Positions 1-5,059 of a stretch of 5,059 nucleotides of DNA are shown in pieces. The stretch's first letter is position 1. The number at the start of each line of letters is the position of its first letter. Under the pieces are notes generated by a model, which was given only the letters and a program-made list of their open reading frames with translations, was not told the DNA's origin and made no database searches. A program made the translations under genes and the position numbers. This DNA is from Spirochaetia bacterium UBA5550 (GTDB lineage Bacteria; Spirochaetota; UBA4802; UBA5550): the NCBI GenBank assembly GCA_002425885.1, contig DINC01000213.1, positions 1 through 5,059 on the forward strand, given 5' to 3'.

Positions 1-43
1 AACTATATCTTAAATATTAAAATGCTTTTCTGGTGGTGTAATA
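1..43 (+). promoter_or_regulatory. 5' leader of the redox operon with a possible -10-like A/T-rich stretch
   Basis: Only 43 bases precede the first gene. The stretch 5-22 is A/T-rich and contains TATATC and TAAATAT, which could serve as a -10 element, but no matching -35 box is visible inside the window. GGTGGTG at 32-38 is the only purine-rich candidate ribosome site. An ATG at 22 opens a ten-codon frame out of register with the gene and is unlikely to matter. The operon could equally be transcribed from further upstream, for example with a peroxiredoxin gene; the window cannot tell. Confidence 0.25.
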
Positions 44-1024
44 ATGGATTTTAATATCAGCACAATATCCTTTTTAAGTGAAAAAAATTTCAGACCTGTT
101 GATCCGGAAAAGGTTTATGATGTGGTTATAATAGGGGGAGGTCCAGCCGGCCTTACGGCTGCAGTTTACTGTATGAGAAAGGGTGTTGATACAGCTATTA
201 TTGTTAATCATATCGGGGGACAGGTTGCTGAAACTTCATCAATTGAAAACTATATGGGTTACAGGTATGTTAATGGTGTTGAACTGGTTGAAAAATTCAG
301 GGAACAGGTCCAGCAGTTCAGTATAGGGTATGACGAGGGTAACGCTGTTGAGACTATTGAAGATGACGGAATAAAGAGGGTGATGCTCACTGACGGGCGG
401 ATAATAAAGAGCAGGACTCTGATCATCGCTTCAGGGAAGTCATGGAGGAAACTCGGCGTGCCGGGAGAACAGAGACTTACCGGTAAAGGGGTGGCTTACT
501 GTACTATATGTGACGCCCCTCTTTTTGCAGGGAAAAAGGTTGTTGTAGTCGGAGGGGGAAACTCCGGAATTGAAGCTGCCATTGACCTTGCTGCTGTTGC
601 AAGTGAAGTGGTGGTTGTGCAGCTGCTCGATAAACTGACTGCTGATAAGATACTTCAGGATAAGCTCTCAGGTTTTAATAATGTGAGTTTTATTTACAGC
701 AGTTCTGTTAAAGAGATACAGGGCGATGAAAAAGTAAAATCTGTTATTCTTGAAAATACAGTCACGCATGAAATATCTGAAGTTTTTACTGATGGAGTTT
801 TTGTGGAGATAGGACTTGATCCTAACAGCGGTTTTGCGAAGGGCGTTGTTGAGATGAATAAATACGGGGAGATAGCCGTAGACTGTGCGTGCAGGACCAG
901 CAGGGATGGGATTTTCGCTGCCGGTGATGTTACCACAGTTCCCTTTAAGCAGATAATAATTGCCGGAGGGGAGGGCGCTAAAGCTGCTCTTTCGGCATGT
1001 GAATATTTGATGAATAAAGAGTAG
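44..1024 (+). CDS. AhpF-like FAD-dependent thioredoxin/disulfide reductase (stand-alone reductase module)
   Basis: Predicted cytoplasmic flavoenzyme of 326 residues that passes electrons from NAD(P)H through FAD to a CxxC pair and on to a thioredoxin-fold partner. Visible motifs: the FAD-binding GGGPAG (31-36), GGQV (58-61), IENY (67-70), the redox-active CTIC followed by Asp (153-157), the nucleotide-binding GGGNSG (170-175), and the C-terminal FAD motif with FAAGD (291-295) and KQIIIAGGEGAKAALSA (302-318). The stretches around WRKLGVPGE, PLFAGKK, GGGNSGIEAAIDLA and TTVPFKQIIIA resemble the flavoprotein half of AhpF more than TrxB. The HRRxxxR NADPH signature of TrxB is absent. ATG 44 is the only usable start before the FAD motif: the only other start-type codon is GTG at residue 27, inside the first beta strand. 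This leaves about 24 residues ahead of that strand, reminiscent of the AhpF linker. The ribosome site (GGTGG near 32-36) is weak. The next gene, 10 bases on, encodes the likely redox partner. The family call is firm; the physiological substrate is inferred. Confidence 0.93.
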   Translation: MDFNISTISFLSEKNFRPVDPEKVYDVVIIGGGPAGLTAAVYCMRKGVDTAIIVNHIGGQVAETSSIENYMGYRYVNGVELVEKFREQVQQFSIGYDEGNAVETIEDDGIKRVMLTDGRIIKSRTLIIASGKSWRKLGVPGEQRLTGKGVAYCTICDAPLFAGKKVVVVGGGNSGIEAAIDLAAVASEVVVVQLLDKLTADKILQDKLSGFNNVSFIYSSSVKEIQGDEKVKSVILENTVTHEISEVFTDGVFVEIGLDPNSGFAKGVVEMNKYGEIAVDCACRTSRDGIFAAGDVTTVPFKQIIIAGGEGAKAALSACEYLMNKE

Positions 1025-1028
1025 GAGG
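1023..1028 (+). promoter_or_regulatory. Strong Shine-Dalgarno site for the Pdo gene
   Basis: AGGAGG lies six bases before ATG 1035 and overlaps the TAG stop (1022-1024) of the preceding reductase gene. It fixes the start of the second gene and suggests the two genes are on one transcript with closely linked translation. It is a much better ribosome site than the one in front of the first gene, so the Pdo protein may be made in excess over the reductase; that last point is inference. Confidence 0.85.
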
Positions 1029-1034
1029 TTTGAT

Positions 1035-1700
1035 ATGGCACTTTTTGATGCTAAAATTCAGCAGCAGCTGAAGGATGTACTTAATAATATGAAGGATGAG
1101 GTTCAGATAATTAATTTTACACAGGAGATTGAATGCCCCATGTGCAGAGAGACCCGTCAGTTTGTTGAGGAGATAGGCTCTCTAAGTGACAAACTTAAGG
1201 TGAAGGTGTACAACTTTGTTACTGACAGGGAGATGTCAGTGAAGTACAGGATAGACAAAATCCCGGCAATAGTGCTTCTTGATAAAGACGGTAATGATCA
1301 CGGCATCAGGTTTTTCGGCCTTCCGGGGGGGTATGAGATTAATTCTTTTCTTGGTTCTATAATTGAGCTTTCCGGGAAGAGAGAACCGATTCCTGATGAT
1401 ATAATGAAACGCATCAAGGCAGTGGACAGGGATGTACATATTCAGGTCTTTGTGGGACTCGGGTGTCCGCATTGCCCTGCTGCGGTATCTACGGCTCACA
1501 GGCTTGCTATGGAGAACAGCCGGATAAAAGCTGACATGATTGACGCCAGCAACTTTGTCCCGCTTTCGCAGAAATATAATGTCACCGGTGTTCCTAAGAT
1601 TGTGATAAACGATAAGTTTGAGCTTATGGGGGCTCATCCTGTGAATACATTTCTTGATGTTATAGACAGGATGAAGGAGATGAATCCTGATATGGGCTGA
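1035..1700 (+). CDS. Pdo-type protein disulfide oxidoreductase (two thioredoxin folds, glutaredoxin-like)
   Basis: Predicted 221-residue cytoplasmic thiol-disulfide exchange protein made of two tandem thioredoxin folds. Fold 1 (about 1-115) has CPMC at 34-37, the cis-proline of IPAIV at Pro77 and an RFFGLPGGYE segment (92-101). Fold 2 (about 120-221) has CPHC at 144-147 and the cis-proline of GVPKIV at Pro187. No signal peptide or membrane segment is seen. The length and layout fit the Pdo / glutaredoxin-like domain family and also the N-terminal domain of AhpF, with recognisable matches around QLKxxL, ELSDK, RFxGxPxGxE, RIKxxxID and VxGVPxxxxN. AhpF has lost the first CxxC; here both are present. 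It follows the AhpF-like reductase by 10 bases, so the reductase is its probable electron donor. Possible acceptors are a peroxiredoxin, ribonucleotide reductase or other oxidised proteins; none is encoded in the window. The family call is firm; the client is unknown. Confidence 0.93.
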   Translation: MALFDAKIQQQLKDVLNNMKDEVQIINFTQEIECPMCRETRQFVEEIGSLSDKLKVKVYNFVTDREMSVKYRIDKIPAIVLLDKDGNDHGIRFFGLPGGYEINSFLGSIIELSGKREPIPDDIMKRIKAVDRDVHIQVFVGLGCPHCPAAVSTAHRLAMENSRIKADMIDASNFVPLSQKYNVTGVPKIVINDKFELMGAHPVNTFLDVIDRMKEMNPDMG

Positions 1701-1724
1701 TTTGCTTTTGTGAGAGTGAAACTT

Positions 1725-1753
1725 AGAGAGGGTATCCGCCGGATACCCTCTCT
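1725..1753. terminator. Hairpin between convergent genes, probable bidirectional terminator
   Basis: A perfect 13-bp inverted repeat (arms 1725-1737 and 1741-1753, loop GCC) lies in the 62-base gap between two converging genes. A further U-G pair is possible at 1724/1754. It begins 24 bases after the Pdo stop (1700) and ends 9 bases beyond the RND permease stop (1763-1765) on the other strand. In the + direction it is followed by an A/T-rich run (TTAAATAATTATTGTT) with only a weak U tract. In the - direction the downstream U tract is also poor. Stem strength and position support termination for both transcripts. Whether it is fully Rho-independent is uncertain. Confidence 0.75.
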
Positions 1754-1762
1754 GTTAAATAA

Positions 1763-4700
1763 TTATTGTTCCCGTTTTTTCTTTGCAGGTTTTTTTACTT
1801 TAACTTCTTCCCGTTCTTCAGCAGCAGGTAATTCCATCAGAGTAAAACCATTATCAGTCTCAGGTGTATAAAGCTGCGGGCTCATGGTTATCCCGAACCT
1901 CGAGAGTAAACCGGAAAACCGGGTTTTAATATCCTCTGCAACATGGTAGAAACATGGAACCAGCACAAGTGTTATAACAGTGGCAAATATCAGGCCATAG
2001 CCGAATGCAAGGGCAAGCGGTGCTGTCATATAGTTTTTCTCACCTATGCCGTATATACTCGGCATGAGACCCAGAACAGTTGTTCCTGTTGTGAGAAAGA
2101 TCGGCCTGAGCCTCAGAACTGCTGCCTCTGCAAGAGCATCAAATAGGCCGTGGTTTTCATTACGTTTGATATTAATAAATTCAACCAGAGTGATAGTATT
2201 GCTGACAATTACCCCCGCGAGACTGAATATCGCAAGCACGCTCATAAAGCAGAGCGGTTCATGATGTATAAAGACTGCGAATATAACCCCGATTAAAGAG
2301 AATGGGATAGCAATCATTACAACAAGGGGGATCATAAGCGATTTAAAGAAAATCGCGAGAATAATGAATATCACAACCAGCGCCACCAGAAAATAATCTC
2401 CAAGTTCAGCAAGACTTTCAGAAGTCTCCTCCTGCTCACCTCCGTAAGAGGCAAAATAACCGGGGTATCGTTTTTCGATGTCAGCAAATTTTTCAGTTAA
2501 AGCCTTGTTAACTTTCACAGAGTTCGTTTTCAAAGTATCGACATTCGCTTTAACCTGGACAATTCTCTTGTAGTCAAGCCTGTTGATCTGTGAATAGCCG
2601 GGCTGCTGATTTTTTGTTGTTATCATACCGAGGGGAATGAGCCCTCCCTGGTTATTTGAGATCATCACGTCATTGAGGCTTTTTATTTTTTTACGCGCCT
2701 GTTCGTTAAAGCGTACTCTTATGGTGATTTCATCCTCACCATCCCTTACTGTTGTTGCTTTAGATCCTTCAAAGGATGCGTTAATTGCAGTTGCGACATC
2801 CAGCACAGAGACTTTTGCCCGTGATGCCATGACTTCATCTGTTTTATATCTGAATTCTGTTTTCCCCGGTTCAAAGTCTGTTTTAATATCATATACGCCA
2901 TCTATCTCTTTGAGAAATGACATATATTCATGTGCCATTTTATTCAGGGTATCAAAGTCCTCCCCCCTTAACTCAACGTTTACAGGATCACCGACAGGCG
3001 GGCCGTTCTCGTTCACTTTGACGCTTATGCGGATATCACGGGATATGGTCCCCTGGTCTTTAGCTATATCAAAATCCTCTCTGAGTTTTAACTCTATCTG
3101 TGAAGCTGTCCTGTCACGGTCTTTTTCCGGTGTCAGATAGAGGAATATCGTCGATTTGTGAGTGCCGTCACCGGGTTTAGGATCCAGCCCGAATGGCACC
3201 TCTGTACCGACGCGGGAGTATACTGTCTCAAGCTCTTTCTCCGGTAAAGTCAGTATTATTTTTTCAATCTCTTTCATGTCTCTGAGATTCGCCTGAAGGT
3301 TTCTGCTGTTCGGGAGATATGTTTTTATCTCAATGTTTTCGGAACCTCCGCCCGGGCTGAAGATGAACCCCACGACAGGTACAAGGGCCAAAGAAAACAG
3401 CAGCGTGACAAAAAGTATTCCCACTGTAATATACCTGTGACGCAATGCGAGCTTCAGAAGTTTCATGTATTTAATCTGAATTTTTCCGAACAGGCCCTTC
3501 TCAAGGTGTTCTCCATCCTTAAGGACAATGCCGGCAGAGTTGTTTTCTCTGTGGCTCTCCCTGGTGAATATATTCAGAAAAGTCGGCATGATGAAGATCG
3601 CGATAACCCATGATGCGGTAAGTGAGATCATTACAACCATGGGTATATATTTTATAAATTTTCCCATGAGCCCGGTGAGGAGCATGAGGGGCATAAATGC
3701 CGCTGATATACAGAGGAAGGTCACGGTTACAGGCCATACAAGTTCGCTGGAGCCTTTAATGATAGCTTCACTCTTTTTCATCCCCATTTCCATATAACGG
3801 TGTGCGTTTTCAGATATAACTATTCCGAAGTCCACAATCATACCGAGAACCATGATGAATCCGAAGAGACTGATAACATTTATTGTTACACCGGCAATCT
3901 TGAGGCCGATAAAAGCCACCATGAATACTATGGGTATCGTTGCTGTGACCAGGGTTGCCATCCTGACTCCAAGCAGAAGGAACAGGATCAGTGCAAGGAG
4001 AATGAATCCTGAAATGGCGTTGGTTATAACTGAATCCATAGTATTTTTTGTGAACTCACTGGTGTCATTAAAAAGTTCAATACTCACAAGATCCGGGTTC
4101 GGATTACTGAATGTATTCATTTTACTTTTTATTTCATCAGTAAGTGTTATCTCATCAGAGCTCCTTTTTTTCAGCACCTTGAAGATCATCGCTTTTTTAC
4201 CCTGGTAACGTTCGAGTACCTTCGGGTCATCCACTGTGTCCTTTACCGTTGCGATATCCCTGATACGGATTGCGTAACCTACATCATTTGACTGGATTAC
4301 TGTGTTCAGAATTTCATTTATATTGTTATACTGCCCTTTTGTCCGTAATACAAATTCGTCATCACCGATTCTCAGCGGCCCTCCGGGGTAGTCTATGTTC
4401 CTTGAGCTTACAGTATTAATCACGTTATTCATGCCGAGTCTGTACTGTGCCAGTTTTTCAGGATCAACTTCCACAAGGAATTCTCTGTCATAAAAACCGT
4501 TTTTTTCAACCTCAGCTACGCCGTCGAAGTCATAGAAAAAATCTTCAAGCTTATCTCCGACATCCCGTAAAACCGTAAAAGGTACATTTTCATTCGATGC
4601 AACTATGGCAGCATAAAATATTTCAGTTTTATCAATCTTGATCTCTTCAACAACCGGCTTCTCCGCGTTTGACGGCATGTCTTCAACGAGGTCAACGGCA

Positions 4701-5035
4701 TCCTTGATGTCCTGTATAACCTGTTTTTTATCACTTGCCTTTTCGTCAATATATACGGCAATTACAGAGACATTTTCAATGTTATATGATCTGACCTTGT
4801 CAATGCCGTCAACTTCGCGAAGTTTCTTCTCTATGGGAACTGTTATGAGACTCTCAAGCTCGTCAGGTGATCCTCCCGGATAAACTGTTTTTATGCTCAC
4901 CATGTCAAAGCTTACTTCCGGGAAAGCCTCCCGGTTAAGGCTTGTCAGAGACATAATCCCAATCATAAAGATGAGGCCCACGATAAGAGCAACAACCAGC
5001 TTTTCTTTAATAAGATATTTAATTATGGTAAACAT
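1763..5035 (-). CDS. RND-superfamily efflux permease (AcrB-like, inner-membrane subunit) with atypical proton-relay residues
   Basis: Predicted 1090-residue inner-membrane pump of the tripartite RND type, which exports compounds with a periplasmic adaptor and an outer-membrane channel. The layout is canonical: TM1 (about 12-31), a periplasmic loop (32-337), TM2-TM6 (about 338-489), a cytoplasmic linker, TM7 (about 535-558), a second periplasmic loop (559-878) and TM8-TM12 (about 879-1031). Family marks include YPGGSPDELE (52-61), the TM4 stretch GMIVDFGIVISEN (398-410) and RLRPIFLTTGTTVLGLMP (975-992). Against AcrB, Asp407 is kept as D402, but Asp408 is F403 and Lys940 is S945; R975 and T982 fit Arg971 and Thr978. 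The final 59 residues form a tail ending in a Lys/Glu-rich run. The length slightly exceeds that of AcrB (1049). The start is the first ATG after in-frame stops just upstream; an AGGA about 10 bases before it is a modest ribosome site. Adaptor and channel genes are not in the window. Family is certain; substrate cannot be told. Confidence 0.95.
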   Translation of the reverse strand: MFTIIKYLIKEKLVVALIVGLIFMIGIMSLTSLNREAFPEVSFDMVSIKTVYPGGSPDELESLITVPIEKKLREVDGIDKVRSYNIENVSVIAVYIDEKASDKKQVIQDIKDAVDLVEDMPSNAEKPVVEEIKIDKTEIFYAAIVASNENVPFTVLRDVGDKLEDFFYDFDGVAEVEKNGFYDREFLVEVDPEKLAQYRLGMNNVINTVSSRNIDYPGGPLRIGDDEFVLRTKGQYNNINEILNTVIQSNDVGYAIRIRDIATVKDTVDDPKVLERYQGKKAMIFKVLKKRSSDEITLTDEIKSKMNTFSNPNPDLVSIELFNDTSEFTKNTMDSVITNAISGFILLALILFLLLGVRMATLVTATIPIVFMVAFIGLKIAGVTINVISLFGFIMVLGMIVDFGIVISENAHRYMEMGMKKSEAIIKGSSELVWPVTVTFLCISAAFMPLMLLTGLMGKFIKYIPMVVMISLTASWVIAIFIMPTFLNIFTRESHRENNSAGIVLKDGEHLEKGLFGKIQIKYMKLLKLALRHRYITVGILFVTLLFSLALVPVVGFIFSPGGGSENIEIKTYLPNSRNLQANLRDMKEIEKIILTLPEKELETVYSRVGTEVPFGLDPKPGDGTHKSTIFLYLTPEKDRDRTASQIELKLREDFDIAKDQGTISRDIRISVKVNENGPPVGDPVNVELRGEDFDTLNKMAHEYMSFLKEIDGVYDIKTDFEPGKTEFRYKTDEVMASRAKVSVLDVATAINASFEGSKATTVRDGEDEITIRVRFNEQARKKIKSLNDVMISNNQGGLIPLGMITTKNQQPGYSQINRLDYKRIVQVKANVDTLKTNSVKVNKALTEKFADIEKRYPGYFASYGGEQEETSESLAELGDYFLVALVVIFIILAIFFKSLMIPLVVMIAIPFSLIGVIFAVFIHHEPLCFMSVLAIFSLAGVIVSNTITLVEFINIKRNENHGLFDALAEAAVLRLRPIFLTTGTTVLGLMPSIYGIGEKNYMTAPLALAFGYGLIFATVITLVLVPCFYHVAEDIKTRFSGLLSRFGITMSPQLYTPETDNGFTLMELPAAEEREEVKVKKPAKKKREQ

Positions 5036-5059
5036 ATTCCGGGTATCCTAATATTATTG
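5036..5059 (-). other. Start region of the RND gene, upstream context cut off
   Basis: These 24 bases precede the permease start on the - strand. In the permease frame they contain TAG and TAA stops, which rules out an N-terminal extension. An AGGA ends 10 bases before the ATG. No promoter can be recognised in so short a stretch. An adaptor (membrane fusion protein) gene often lies directly upstream of such permeases, so one may end at or just beyond this edge; that is inference. Confidence 0.4.

Noticed and set aside
44..1024. Calling the first gene trxB
   Set aside because: It lacks the TrxB HRRxxxR motif and matches AhpF more closely along its length, so a trxB symbol would mislead; ahpF would too, because the N-terminal half is a separate gene.
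694..1041. Open frames on the - strand over the redox genes (694-1041 and 1236-1637)
   Set aside because: Both are antisense to clear family members whose motifs fill the + strand frames, and their translations show no domain or plausible start context.
1911..1922. CCGG-AAAA-CCGG mini-hairpin inside the 3' part of the permease gene
   Set aside because: A four-base stem inside coding sequence is expected by chance and has no terminator-like U run.
2637..3140. Open frame of 167 codons on the + strand inside the RND permease gene
   Set aside because: It lies wholly antisense to a well-supported permease. Its translation is Ser/Leu-rich with no recognisable domain, and it has no separate ribosome site of note. 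The same applies to the shorter + frames at 1943-2146, 2046-2264, 3528-3797, 3800-4012, 3852-4208 and 4638-4883.
3519..3737. Second - strand frame within the permease gene
   Set aside because: It overlaps the membrane-domain coding region in another frame; its translation is Cys/His/Tyr-rich nonsense with no transmembrane pattern or motif.
5038..5048. GGATACCC upstream of the RND start resembling an arm of the intergenic hairpin
   Set aside because: The shared octamer is a single short match with no paired arm near 5040, so it is most simply coincidence and not a regulatory repeat.

Overview
The window is an ordinary, densely coded bacterial stretch with three intact genes in two convergent units and almost no spare DNA. 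An RND-type efflux permease points to a Gram-negative (two-membrane) bacterium. Base composition looks moderate, roughly low-to-mid 40s percent G+C by eye. The pairing of a stand-alone AhpF-like reductase with a double-thioredoxin-fold Pdo protein is known mainly from deep-branching bacterial lineages and archaea. Something like the Deferribacterota would fit, but that is a weak inference and the sequence does not fix the lineage.

Left part (44-1700, + strand): a two-gene redox operon. The first gene encodes a FAD/pyridine-nucleotide disulfide reductase of the thioredoxin reductase family. Over its whole length it resembles the C-terminal flavoprotein half of AhpF more than classical TrxB. 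Ten bases later, behind a strong Shine-Dalgarno site that touches the first stop codon, comes a 221-residue protein with two thioredoxin folds. It matches the N-terminal half of AhpF but keeps a CxxC centre in both folds (CPMC and CPHC). Together the two genes look like AhpF split into separate polypeptides, encoded in the reverse of the fused order. The expected electron path is NAD(P)H to FAD to the reductase CTIC pair to the Pdo protein to a peroxiredoxin or other disulfide substrate. No peroxiredoxin gene is visible in the window.

Middle (1701-1762): a short convergent intergenic region dominated by a perfect 13-bp hairpin, probably a terminator serving both units.

Right part (1763-5035, - strand): one 1090-residue RND-superfamily inner-membrane efflux permease with 12 predicted membrane segments and two large periplasmic loops. 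Its TM4/TM10 proton-relay positions are unusual: one aspartate is kept, the second is phenylalanine, and the TM10 lysine is serine. Its adaptor and outer-membrane partners would be expected upstream, beyond position 5059.

I see no RNA genes, mobile elements, CRISPR arrays or large repeats. I did not find a clearly undescribed system. The split AhpF-like pair and the altered RND relay are the points most worth a second look.
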